NCBI GenBank assembly: GCA_002424645.1
Contig: DIKU01000073.1
Location: forward strand, 1-15,343
Reading direction: 5' to 3'
DNA length: 15,343 nucleotides
DNA from: Pelobacter sp. UBA5610
Lineage (GTDB): Bacteria; Desulfobacterota; Desulfuromonadia; Desulfuromonadales; Syntrophotaleaceae
Positions 1-7,502 of the stretch are shown one piece after another. The notes below the pieces were generated by a model. It ran no database searches. It was not told the origin of the DNA and worked only from the letters and a program-made list of their open reading frames with translations. How positions within the stretch are numbered: position 1 is the stretch's first letter; every line of letters starts with the position of its first letter. The position numbers and the translations under genes are program-made.

Positions 1-578
1 TCGATGACATAGCTTTGCAGATAGTCGAAGGTGTTTTGATCGATCGTTTTGCCGATAAACGGTTCGGTTTGGACGAAATTTTCCTGCCAGTTGTTTTTTA
101 CCACCTCAAGATGGGGGTCGTCCGAACCGGGGCCGTAGCTTTCCAGCTGTTGATAACGCTCGGCAATATGCTGAGCGAAACTGGCCATGCGGTCGCTCAG
201 GGAGGGATCGTTTTTGGCCAGCAATTGCGGCAACATGGATTCTTCGGGCAGGCGCTTCATCATCACCGCGTATTCGATCGCGTGTCCTGGGCCTTCGATG
301 GAGATGCAGCCGTCATGGTCGCGAATTTCAACCACCCCGAGATAGATTCCTTCACTGAAGCGCTGATTTAGCCGAACTTCTTCCTGGCAGTAAAAAAAAC
401 GTTTTTCAAGGGTTGTGAAGTCAAGGAAACCGAAGTCGACCGGTTTTTTGATTTTGTAAACACGGTCTCCAACAAAATATATTCTCGAAATATGCGTTTC
501 TTTGAAGGTTATTTCGGTGAGATCAGCGTTGTAGGTTTGGGGCCTTAACAGGGCTTGGTGCAGGGTTTGCGAATCCAT
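1..578 (-). CDS. COG2187-type aminoglycoside phosphotransferase-family/ATP-binding protein, N-terminal part (cut by window edge)
   Basis: The minus strand is open from an ATG at 578-576 to the window edge, giving 192 complete codons, so the 3' end is missing. The start is supported by GGAG (complement of 584-587) five bases upstream. Visible kinase-like features are the segment VYKIKKPVDFGFLD (residues 40-53), which resembles the ATP-anchoring lysine strand; a following Glu-rich helix (CQEEVRLNQRF); and EYAVMMKRLP (102-111), which resembles a hinge strand. From memory this pattern is typical of COG2187 proteins, which usually join an APH-like N-terminal domain to a C-terminal P-loop kinase (AAA_33) domain; that second half would lie outside the window. 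The physiological substrate of these proteins is not known, and the name does not imply drug resistance. The gene diverges from the neighbouring lipoprotein genes. Confidence 0.75.
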   Translation of the reverse strand, partial: MDSQTLHQALLRPQTYNADLTEITFKETHISRIYFVGDRVYKIKKPVDFGFLDFTTLEKRFFYCQEEVRLNQRFSEGIYLGVVEIRDHDGCISIEGPGHAIEYAVMMKRLPEESMLPQLLAKNDPSLSDRMASFAQHIAERYQQLESYGPGSDDPHLEVVKNNWQENFVQTEPFIGKTIDQNTFDYLQSYVI

Positions 579-666
579 ACGGTCTCCATAGCTAAATCTT
601 TAATATTGCAGTGACTTTAACATATTGCCGAATTCTGTAAAGGCTTTTATCATCAGGGTAAAGTGA

Positions 667-695
667 TTGACGGTACCTATATGGTATGATAATTT
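667..695 (+). promoter_or_regulatory. Candidate sigma-70-like promoter for the lipoprotein/peptide-transporter block
   Basis: TTGACG at 667-672 matches five of six bases of the -35 consensus. An AT-rich segment follows, with GATAAT at 688-693 (15-bp spacer) or TAATTT at 690-695 (17-bp spacer) as possible -10 elements. It lies in the 226-bp divergent gap about 110 bp upstream of the first rightward start codon, the only plausible place for a promoter of that gene set. The spacing is not ideal for the better -10, so this is a candidate only. No clear operator was recognised. Confidence 0.35.
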
Positions 696-804
696 CAACG
701 GGTTTTTTCATTGGTGATTTTATCCTGATCGCAGTCGTTTTCGGCACCGTTCCCCTGTGCTGTCGCACTTCCTTAATTTTCCTCTGCCTCTGTGGGGGGC
801 TCTG

Positions 805-2514
805 ATGTCCAAGCGGTGGTTGCCGTTTTTACTGATTTTTTTTGCTCTGTTGGGGTGTTTGTCAACATCCTCGCCGGGGCAGGCCGTGCCCAAAGTTGGT
901 GCGAATGTCGCTTCTCAAGAGCAGACACAGGCTTCGGGAAAAGCTCTTTACCATTATGCCAGGGCCCGATTGTATGCCTTGGATAATCACCTTCCCGAAG
1001 CGGTCGAGGCTCTCGACATGGCCATCAAGCTGGATCCCCGTTCCTCATATCTACGCATGATTATGGCTGAATTGCAATTGGCGCGGGGTGATGAAAAACT
1101 GGCTGCAAGGTCACTGGAAGACGCCATTATCCAAAATCCGGATTATGCCGACGCCCATCTGTTGTTGGGCAATTTGTTGTTGAATCAACAGGATTTTCAT
1201 GGCGCCATACAGCACCTGAACCGGGTGGTCGAACTTGATCCATCGCAGGAGAAGGTTTATCTTCAGCTGGCTGTTGCTTACGTGCGTGTTGATGATACCG
1301 ATGGCGCCATTGCGATTCTAAAGCGCCAATTGACCCAAAATCCTGAGTCCGTTTCTGCCAGAATGGCTCTGGCCCGGCTTTATCGCCAGTTGGGTCTTAC
1401 GTCGTTGGCCGAGAAAACCTATTCCGAATTTATTGAACAACACCCGCACGAGCCGCAGGGGTATGCTGAATTGGCGAGGCTTTACCAGGGCCTTGATAAA
1501 GGTGAAAAGGCTCTGGCAACCATTAAACGTGGCATGACCGCCAATCCTTCCGAGGATGGCATACGTTATCAGTTGGTGCGGGTTCTGGTCGAGTTGGGCC
1601 AGATCGATCAAGCTCTAAGCGAATTGCATGGAATGTTGGAGGAGAACCCGGGGCGGATAGAAGCCCACCGGTTGCTCGGGTTGCTGCTGATTGAAAAACA
1701 GGACTGGGAAGCCGCTGGCGAAGCCTTTCAACAATTGTTGTCCCTTGAGCCGAGGCATGAACAGGGGTTGTTCTACCTCGGGCTGGTACGGGAAAACCAG
1801 GAACGCTGGATCGAGGCTGTTGCCGTATTTGAAAAAATAACCCCGGATTCGGATTTTTTTCTCGATGCCACCAGCCACCTTGGTTATTTGTACTATCGAA
1901 TGGGGCAGGTCGAGAAGGCCATTGCGCTACTTGAACGCCGTCTGCAAAATATGGACGGCCGTTCGCAATTATTTACCTTCCTTGCCAGTCTGTATGAAGA
2001 AAAAAACGATATGGACAAAGCGGGGGCCTGGCTGAAAAAAGGTCTGGAGGTGTTCCCGAAATCCGCGGATCTGTATTATCATCGCGGTTTACTGCTTGAA
2101 CGTCAGGGAGACAGGAAAGGTGCCTTGACGGATATGTATCGCGCCATCGAACTGAACGATAAATATTATGAAGCGATGAATTTTATTGCCTATAGCTATG
2201 CCGAGCAAGAGGAACAGCTTGAAGATGCTCTCAAGCTTGCCCGCCGTGCGCTCGAGTTAAACAACGAAGGGCATATTGTCGATACCCTTGGCTGGGTGCT
2301 GTTTAAAATGGGGCGCTTCAGCGAAGCCCGGGGTGAACTCGAGACCGCCGCGGCTCTGCTGCCCGATGATGCGCTGGTACTTGAGCACCTTGGGGATCTG
2401 TATCTTAAACTCGAACTTCCGGACAAGGCCACTGCCATTTATGGCCGGGCATTAAAACTGAGACCCGATAATGAAAAACTTCGTAAAAAACTGCTGCAGA
2501 TTGCGCCCCGATAA
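805..2514 (+). CDS. TPR-repeat lipoprotein (569 aa)
   Basis: The protein starts with a lipoprotein signal peptide: a basic n-region (MSKR), a hydrophobic stretch and a lipobox LLGC with the acylated Cys at residue 18. The rest is an almost uninterrupted array of tetratricopeptide repeats, about 14-15 units of roughly 34 residues, recognisable by recurring patterns such as AHLLLGNLLLNQQDF followed by AIxxLxxxxxLDP. TPR solenoids are protein-interaction scaffolds. The residue after the Cys is Leu, not Asp, which by E. coli Lol rules predicts outer-membrane sorting. An in-frame GTG at 757 would add 16 residues, but ATG 805 gives a normal signal peptide and has a G-run (794-799) five bases upstream, so I prefer it. 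The 3' end overlaps the next gene by 44 nt. The specific partner or complex cannot be deduced. Confidence 0.85.
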   Translation: MSKRWLPFLLIFFALLGCLSTSSPGQAVPKVGANVASQEQTQASGKALYHYARARLYALDNHLPEAVEALDMAIKLDPRSSYLRMIMAELQLARGDEKLAARSLEDAIIQNPDYADAHLLLGNLLLNQQDFHGAIQHLNRVVELDPSQEKVYLQLAVAYVRVDDTDGAIAILKRQLTQNPESVSARMALARLYRQLGLTSLAEKTYSEFIEQHPHEPQGYAELARLYQGLDKGEKALATIKRGMTANPSEDGIRYQLVRVLVELGQIDQALSELHGMLEENPGRIEAHRLLGLLLIEKQDWEAAGEAFQQLLSLEPRHEQGLFYLGLVRENQERWIEAVAVFEKITPDSDFFLDATSHLGYLYYRMGQVEKAIALLERRLQNMDGRSQLFTFLASLYEEKNDMDKAGAWLKKGLEVFPKSADLYYHRGLLLERQGDRKGALTDMYRAIELNDKYYEAMNFIAYSYAEQEEQLEDALKLARRALELNNEGHIVDTLGWVLFKMGRFSEARGELETAAALLPDDALVLEHLGDLYLKLELPDKATAIYGRALKLRPDNEKLRKKLLQIAPR

Positions 2515-3292
2515 TAAAATTGGCCGATACCGCCTGTTGTTGACCTTGGTATGTCTTGGTGCCGCCTTGCTGGCCGGTTGTGCTCCGGTACGACCACCTG
2601 AGCCGAAACTTGCGCCTGTGTCCGCCGGCGAGCTTCTGCAAATCCTCAGGACTCAGGGGCAGCATTTTCAGACACTGCAGGGAACGGTTTCGCTTAGAAT
2701 GACCCATGCTGGCAAGCAGCACAGTGTCAAACAGGTTTTGCTGTTGCAGCGGCCTGACATGTTTCGCGCGGAAGTGCTGGGTCCCTTTGGTCAGCCCGTC
2801 ATGACCGTGGCGGCAGCCGGAGACAGTCTGTCTGCTTTTGTCCCCGGCGAGTCCCGTTTTTATTCTGGCCCTGCAACCTCTGAGAATCTTTATCGACTGG
2901 TACGGGTGCCGTTGGAGATAAAGCAGCTTCTGCAGTTCGTATTTTACGATGTGCCGCTATTGCCGGAGTCTTCCGGCGGGGTTTCGGTGGAGAATGGTTT
3001 CTATGTCATGAACCGGCAAAGTGCCGACGGTCGTCGTCAGCAACTGCGCTTTGATGATCAGCGGCGCTTGCGTCAGGTTCGGTATTTCTCAGACCAGGTC
3101 GAACTCCTGCAGGCGAATTATGATGTGTTAAGGGACGATGACGGTTTGCCACTGACCTTGCGTCTGAATCTTCCCATGGACGACATGGAAGTTGAATTGG
3201 TGTGGCGTGATGTGCGGTCCAATGGAGAGCTTCCGGCCAGCCGGTTTCATCTGATGCCGCCTGCCGGGGCGCAGGTGCTGGCTCTGCCATAA
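2471..3292 (+). CDS. LolB/DUF4292-like outer-membrane lipoprotein (about 273 aa)
   Basis: The signal peptide contains the lipobox LLAGC with Cys37 and Ala at +2, predicting outer-membrane sorting. The mature part is rich in beta-strand patterns and has the sequence flow of the LolA/LolB-fold DUF4292 group: TLQGTVSLRM, then FRAEVLGPFGQPVM, and a closing strand with LRLNLPMDDMEVEL. Family members are thought to bind lipids or lipoproteins in a half-barrel; the function of this one is inferred. The ATG lies inside the upstream TPR gene (44-nt overlap) and the ribosome site is weak, so translation is probably coupled. A TTG at 2501 would give a more usual-length signal peptide and is a real alternative start. 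The pairing with the TPR lipoprotein suggests a shared envelope role. Confidence 0.7.
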   Translation: MKNFVKNCCRLRPDNKIGRYRLLLTLVCLGAALLAGCAPVRPPEPKLAPVSAGELLQILRTQGQHFQTLQGTVSLRMTHAGKQHSVKQVLLLQRPDMFRAEVLGPFGQPVMTVAAAGDSLSAFVPGESRFYSGPATSENLYRLVRVPLEIKQLLQFVFYDVPLLPESSGGVSVENGFYVMNRQSADGRRQQLRFDDQRRLRQVRYFSDQVELLQANYDVLRDDDGLPLTLRLNLPMDDMEVELVWRDVRSNGELPASRFHLMPPAGAQVLALP

Positions 3293-3332
3293 TGGTCCTT
3301 CCCGGTATCAGGTCGTCAGGAGACGTTTGTTG

Positions 3333-4952
3333 ATGTATCTGTTTTATATTTTACTGTTCGGCGTGTCCCTGCTTTTCGGATGCGACCATCAGCCCCCTGC
3401 TATGGTTGAGGAGGGCGCAGTGGCTCAGCGTCCCGACTATGGCGATACGCTTCTGATGGGTAGCATCGGTGAACCCAGCAATCTCCTGCCGGTGCTGGCC
3501 TCCGATTCAGCCTCCAGCGACATTAACGGTCTTGTTTACAACGGTTTGCTGCGTTACGACAAAAACTTGCAGCTCGAAGGGGAGTTGGCCCGCTCATGGG
3601 ACATTTCTCCGGATAATTTGACCATCACCTTTCATTTGCGCAACGATGTGCGCTGGCACGATGGACATCCCCTCACCGCCGACGATGTGTTGTTCACTTA
3701 CCGACTGCTTGTCGACCCGGCGGTTCCTACCGCCTATGCCGACCGTTATTTGCAGGTGGTCAAGGCCGAGGCTCCCGATCCGTTTACCTTTCGGGTCACC
3801 TATGGACAGCCCTTGGCAAGCGCTCTCGTTAGCTGGATGTTTCCGATCCACCCCAAACATCTTCTCGAGGGGCAGGATGTAACCAGAAGCCCTCTGGCCC
3901 GGCGTCCGGTAGGCACCGGACCCTACCGGTTCATGGAATGGAAGTCGGGTGAGAAGGTGGTGCTGGAAGCCAATGCGGATTATTTCGAGGGAAAGCCGTA
4001 TATTCATCGGGTGGTTTACCGTATCATTCCCGATCCTTCCACCATGTTTCTGGAATTGCGATCGGGCGGACTGGATTTAATGGGCCTGACACCGCTGCAG
4101 TATGCGCGTCAGACCGATAACCTGGCGTTTAAGCGCCGGTTCGAAAAGTATCGCTATCTGGATTTTTCCTATACCTATCTCGGCTTCAACCTTCGGCGTC
4201 CCCTTTTTCAGGATGTTCGAGTGCGGCGGGCCTTGGCGCATGCCCTTAACAAGCAGGAACTTGTCGATGGCGTGCTGCTCGGTCTCGGTACAGCCACCAC
4301 CGGACCCTATAAACCCGGCACCTGGCCTCATAATCCTCATGTTAAGACTTATGAGTACAATCCGGCCAAAGCCCGCACATTGTTGGCCGAAGCCGGTTGG
4401 CAGGACACCGACGGTGATGGCATTCTCGATCGGGATGGACGGCCGTTCGCTTTTACCATTGTCACAAACCAGGGCAACGACGCCCGTACCAAGTCGGGAG
4501 AGATTATACAGCGACGTTTGCAGGAGGTAGGCATATCCGTCAAACTCCGTGTTATAGAATGGGCTTCCTTTATCAAAGAGTTCATCAATCCCGGTGACTT
4601 CGATGCCACCATCCTTGCCTGGACTATTACGCCGGATCCTGATGCCTACGCCGTTTGGCATTCCAGTAAGACCGGAGAAGGCGAACTGAATTTTATCGGA
4701 TTCAAAAATGCCGAGGTTGACCGGTTGCTGGAAGAGGGACGTCATACCCTTGATCAGGATCAGCGTAAACGCATCTATGGTCGGTTTCAGGAAATTCTTG
4801 CCGAACAACAGCCGTATATTTTCCTTTATGTTCCGGAGAGTCTGCCTGTCGTGGCCAAACGTTTTCATGGTATTGATCCGGCACCGGCCGGTATCATGCA
4901 CAATTTTATTCACTGGTATGTGCCTAATGACCAGCAAAAATACCAGCGATGA
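3333..4952 (+). CDS. Peptide ABC transporter substrate-binding lipoprotein (SBP family 5, about 539 aa)
   Basis: This is a DppA/OppA-type solute-binding protein. It has a short signal peptide with lipobox LLFGC and Asp directly after the Cys; in E. coli Asp at +2 retains lipoproteins in the inner membrane, the expected place for a permease-associated binding protein. Family-5 hallmarks follow: the N-terminal GEPSNLLPVLASD segment, the strand-loop VRWHDGHPLTADDVLFTYR, TGPYRFMEW, and a C-terminal-domain segment resembling a Ca-binding loop (DTDGDGILDRDG). AGGAG at 3318-3322 precedes a run of possible starts: TTG 3327, TTG 3330 and ATG 3333. I chose the ATG, with 10-nt spacing, but TTG 3330 has better spacing. 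Two permease genes follow. The ligand is probably di- or oligopeptides, though family members also bind nickel, heme or sugars. Confidence 0.9.
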   Translation: MYLFYILLFGVSLLFGCDHQPPAMVEEGAVAQRPDYGDTLLMGSIGEPSNLLPVLASDSASSDINGLVYNGLLRYDKNLQLEGELARSWDISPDNLTITFHLRNDVRWHDGHPLTADDVLFTYRLLVDPAVPTAYADRYLQVVKAEAPDPFTFRVTYGQPLASALVSWMFPIHPKHLLEGQDVTRSPLARRPVGTGPYRFMEWKSGEKVVLEANADYFEGKPYIHRVVYRIIPDPSTMFLELRSGGLDLMGLTPLQYARQTDNLAFKRRFEKYRYLDFSYTYLGFNLRRPLFQDVRVRRALAHALNKQELVDGVLLGLGTATTGPYKPGTWPHNPHVKTYEYNPAKARTLLAEAGWQDTDGDGILDRDGRPFAFTIVTNQGNDARTKSGEIIQRRLQEVGISVKLRVIEWASFIKEFINPGDFDATILAWTITPDPDAYAVWHSSKTGEGELNFIGFKNAEVDRLLEEGRHTLDQDQRKRIYGRFQEILAEQQPYIFLYVPESLPVVAKRFHGIDPAPAGIMHNFIHWYVPNDQQKYQR

Positions 4953-4965
4953 CTGAGAATCTGCC

Positions 4966-5940
4966 ATGTTTGCTCAAATAACCAAGCGTCTCATCATGAT
5001 GGTTCCGCTGCTTCTGGGTATCACCTTGATCTCCTTTGTGGTTATTCACCTTGCTCCGGGGGAGCCGACCGATCTGCAGACCCAGCTAAATCCGGAGGTG
5101 AGCTCCGAACTGCGCGAACGGTTGCGTGCCCAGTATGATCTCGACAAACCATTGATTGTCCAGTATGGCAAGTGGCTTGGCCGATTGGCGCATCTGGATT
5201 TTGGCGAATCCTTTGTGCAGGATCGTCGCCCCGTTGCGGAAAAGATCGCAGAACGTCTGCCGGTTACCATTATGATCAATCTGCTTTCCATCGGGCTGAT
5301 TTTGCTTATCGCCATTCCGCTCGGGGTTTTGTCGGCGGTTAGGCGCAACTCTCTGTTCGACCGTTTTACCACCGTTTTTGTATTTATCGGGTTTGCCACC
5401 CCCTCGTTTTGGCTGGCCTTGCTTTTAATGGATTTCTTTGGCGTGCGTCTCGGATTGTTTCCCATTGCCGGACTTAAATCCCTTGGACATGAATATCTGA
5501 GTTTTGGGCGTCAGATCGCCGATGTGTTGCACCATCTGGTTCTCCCTGTATTTGTTTCTGCTTTTGGTGGCCTGGCCGGATTCTCTCGCTATATGCGCGG
5601 CAATATGCTGGAAGTGGTGCGACAGGACTATATCCTTACGGCCAGGGCCAAAGGCTTGTCGGAATGGGTTGTTATCTATCGGCATGCCCTGCACAATGCG
5701 CTTCTGCCGGTCATTACCATCCTTGGGTTGTCGGTGCCGGGGCTTATCGGCGGCAGTGTGATTTTCGAGACGATTTTCGCCATCCCGGGAATGGGTAAAT
5801 TGTTTTATGATGGTGTCATGATGCGGGATTACCCGTTGATCATGGGAGTTCTGGTCATAGGTGCGGTCCTGACGCTGGTCGGCAACCTGATTGCCGATTT
5901 GGCCTATGCCATGGCTGACCCCAGGATCCGGCGACGTTGA
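4966..5940 (+). CDS. DppB/OppB-type ABC transporter permease (324 aa)
   Basis: This is an integral inner-membrane permease of the BPD_transp_1 family with the typical DppB layout: an N-terminal membrane segment (residues about 9-30), a long periplasmic loop containing YDLDKPLIVQYGKWLG and LDFGESF, then about five further membrane segments. The cytoplasmic EAA loop, which docks on the ATPase subunit, is visible as YILTARAKGLSEW followed by HALHNALLPVI. The length is normal for the family. It starts 13 nt after the binding-protein stop codon and pairs with the DppC-type permease encoded after the inserted small gene. No adjacent ATPase gene is present, so the energising subunits must come from elsewhere. 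Confidence 0.92.
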   Translation: MFAQITKRLIMMVPLLLGITLISFVVIHLAPGEPTDLQTQLNPEVSSELRERLRAQYDLDKPLIVQYGKWLGRLAHLDFGESFVQDRRPVAEKIAERLPVTIMINLLSIGLILLIAIPLGVLSAVRRNSLFDRFTTVFVFIGFATPSFWLALLLMDFFGVRLGLFPIAGLKSLGHEYLSFGRQIADVLHHLVLPVFVSAFGGLAGFSRYMRGNMLEVVRQDYILTARAKGLSEWVVIYRHALHNALLPVITILGLSVPGLIGGSVIFETIFAIPGMGKLFYDGVMMRDYPLIMGVLVIGAVLTLVGNLIADLAYAMADPRIRRR

Positions 5941-5971
5941 ACCGATCTCCAGACGGGGGCCTGATAAGAGG

Positions 5972-5989
5972 CTGATTCCGGAGAATCGG
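5972..5989 (+). other. Small inverted repeat in the dppB-like/MshEN gap
   Basis: CTGATTC (5972-5978) and GAATCGG (5983-5989) can form a 7-bp stem, including one G-U pair, closed by the tetraloop CGGA. A short TTTT follows at 5995-5998 after a six-base gap. It sits in an 83-nt non-coding gap, the largest inside the transporter block. It could be a weak terminator, an mRNA-stability element or chance. Confidence 0.3.
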
Positions 5990-6023
5990 AGCAGGTTTTC
6001 GCGTGTAGTTGGGAGGGAACGCG

Positions 6024-6623
6024 ATGGAGATCAAAAAGGCAAAGCTGGGAAAGTTGTTGCTCGATTCCGGGTTGGTCGGTGAACGGGAGTTGAGCGCTGC
6101 TTTGTGTTATCAGAAAAACCAACGTTGCCTTCTGGGGGCTTCACTGGTCAAGCTCGGGTTTCTTTCCGAGGATCGGCTGCTCGATTTTCTTGAACAAACT
6201 TTAAAGTTGCAAAGAGTCGATCTCGACAGTTTTATTCCCGATGCCGCTGCTCTTGCCATGGTTCCCGAGGAACGCGCTCTGGCATTTACGGTCTTTCCCC
6301 TGGAACGCTCTCACTTCCAGGGCGGACCTGTTTTACGCATGGCCATGGCCGATCCCTCCAACTTGACCGTTGTCGATGCTCTCGAATTTATGACCGGCGT
6401 GAGTATTCAACCGGTCCTTGCCTCTGAGCCCGCCATCCACCGGGCCATTGAACGGGGATATCGCCAGGACGACGGTTTGGCGCTTGTTCGCGAAATTTCT
6501 TCAAGTCCAAAAAATAAAGAAAAAACGATGGTTTCAGTAGACAAGTTTAATAGATTGGTTGAAGTTCTCCAGGCCAAGGGGTTGTTGAATGCGGCTGATG
6601 TAGAACTGCTGGACAAGGAATGA
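6024..6623 (+). CDS. Stand-alone MshEN/GspE N-terminal-domain protein, possible c-di-GMP sensor (199 aa)
   Basis: Residues 7-59 show the tandem pattern of the MshEN domain (N-terminal domain of type II secretion/MSHA pilus ATPases). In repeat 1, K7-L8-G9, G16, L23, L27 and Q30 fall at the expected positions. In repeat 2, G38, G45, L52 and L56 repeat exactly 29 residues later, matching the 24-residue motif plus 5-residue spacer described for c-di-GMP binding. Repeat 2 lacks the basic first residue (Leu36) and the final Gln (Thr59), so ligand binding is plausible but not assured. The alpha/beta second half (about 70-145) fits the rest of the GspE N-terminal fold. After a polar linker comes a short helical tail (about 172-199). 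No ATPase domain follows. The start is ATG 6024 because GGAGG (6012-6016) lies seven bases upstream; a TTG at 6009 overlaps that site. It lies between two permease genes. Confidence 0.75.
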   Translation: MEIKKAKLGKLLLDSGLVGERELSAALCYQKNQRCLLGASLVKLGFLSEDRLLDFLEQTLKLQRVDLDSFIPDAAALAMVPEERALAFTVFPLERSHFQGGPVLRMAMADPSNLTVVDALEFMTGVSIQPVLASEPAIHRAIERGYRQDDGLALVREISSSPKNKEKTMVSVDKFNRLVEVLQAKGLLNAADVELLDKE

Positions 6624-6625
6624 AC

Positions 6626-7483
6626 ATGCCCTCGTTTGTACCCACAGTGAAACGACCGGAGCTTTTTCTGCAACGGTTGAAGCAGAACCGTATGGCGCTG
6701 GCAGGCGCCTCAATCGTGTTGGTCATGTTCGTTCTCGCGCTGCTCGCCTCGGCTGTCGGTCGCGATCCGGGGGATATCGATGTAAGCCGGCAACTGCTGG
6801 CACCCTGTTGGCGTTTTCCATTTGGAACCGACGACCTCGGCCGCGATGTGCTGGCGCGAATCCTTTATGGTGCGCGCATTTCTTTGCTGGTCGGATTTGT
6901 GGCAGTCGGCATTTCCACCGGTATCGGTGTCGTGGTCGGAGCCATCGCGGGATATTACGGAAGCTGGATAGATAGTCTGATCATGCGATTCGTCGATATC
7001 ATGCTGTGTTTTCCAAGCTTTTTTCTTATTTTAGCGGTGGTTGCCTTTCTCGAGCCTTCCATATGGAATATCATGATTGTCATTGGGCTCACCAGTTGGA
7101 TGGGGGTGGCAAGGCTGGTGAGGGCCGAATTTCTTTCGTTACGGGAACGTGACTACGTACAGGCCGCCAAGGCTCTTGGCGCCCGGGATGGTCGCGTCAT
7201 CTTCGTACATATCCTGCCCAATGCTTTGTCGCCCATTCTGGTATCCGCGACTCTCGGCGTCGCCGGAGCGATCCTTGTCGAAAGCGCCCTTTCATTTCTC
7301 GGTATCGGGGTGCAACCTCCCACTCCCTCGTGGGGGAATATGCTTATCGCAGGAAAGCAGACCCTCGGCACCGCCTGGTGGTTATCCGTGTTTCCCGGTC
7401 TTGCGATTCTGGTGACCGTGCTGGGTTACAACTTACTCGGCGAAGGAATCCGCGATGCGCTGGATCCCCGCCTCAAAGAATAA
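6626..7483 (+). CDS. DppC/OppC-type ABC transporter permease (285 aa)
   Basis: This is the second permease subunit of the peptide-type importer. The first membrane helix lies just after a short OppC_N-like cytoplasmic start, followed by the family signature FGTDDLGRDVLARILYGAR. The EAA loop for ATPase docking reads DYVQAAKALGARDG followed by HILPNALSPIL, and LSFLGIGVQPPTPSWG is typical of DppC near the C-terminus. There are about six membrane segments and the length is normal. Two ATGs are possible. ATG 6620 overlaps the upstream stop (ATGA), but AAGGA at 6615-6619 would touch it, whereas ATG 6626 has six-base spacing, so 6626 is preferred. Its partner is the DppB-type permease encoded before the inserted MshEN gene. 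Confidence 0.92.
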   Translation: MPSFVPTVKRPELFLQRLKQNRMALAGASIVLVMFVLALLASAVGRDPGDIDVSRQLLAPCWRFPFGTDDLGRDVLARILYGARISLLVGFVAVGISTGIGVVVGAIAGYYGSWIDSLIMRFVDIMLCFPSFFLILAVVAFLEPSIWNIMIVIGLTSWMGVARLVRAEFLSLRERDYVQAAKALGARDGRVIFVHILPNALSPILVSATLGVAGAILVESALSFLGIGVQPPTPSWGNMLIAGKQTLGTAWWLSVFPGLAILVTVLGYNLLGEGIRDALDPRLKE

Positions 7484-7502
7484 ATAACAAGGAATTTTTT
7501 TT

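Noticed and set aside
15..371. 118-aa open frame on the plus strand at the left edge
   Set aside because: It lies antisense to the COG2187-like gene, whose minus-strand translation shows clear family motifs. The plus frame has no recognisable features.
579..700. Promoter for the leftward COG2187-like gene
   Set aside because: Several TTTACA- or TTGAAA-like hexamers occur on the minus strand, but none has a convincing -10 at 16-18 bp, so no site is reported.
4421..4444. Ca-binding dockerin-like repeat (DTDGDGILDRDG) as an independent domain
   Set aside because: It is a single loop within the C-terminal lobe of the peptide-binding protein, a common feature of this family rather than a separate domain.
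4077..4967. 296-aa open frame antisense to the peptide-binding-protein gene
   Set aside because: It is a shadow of a high-confidence family-5 binding protein; its translation has no domain pattern or ribosome site.
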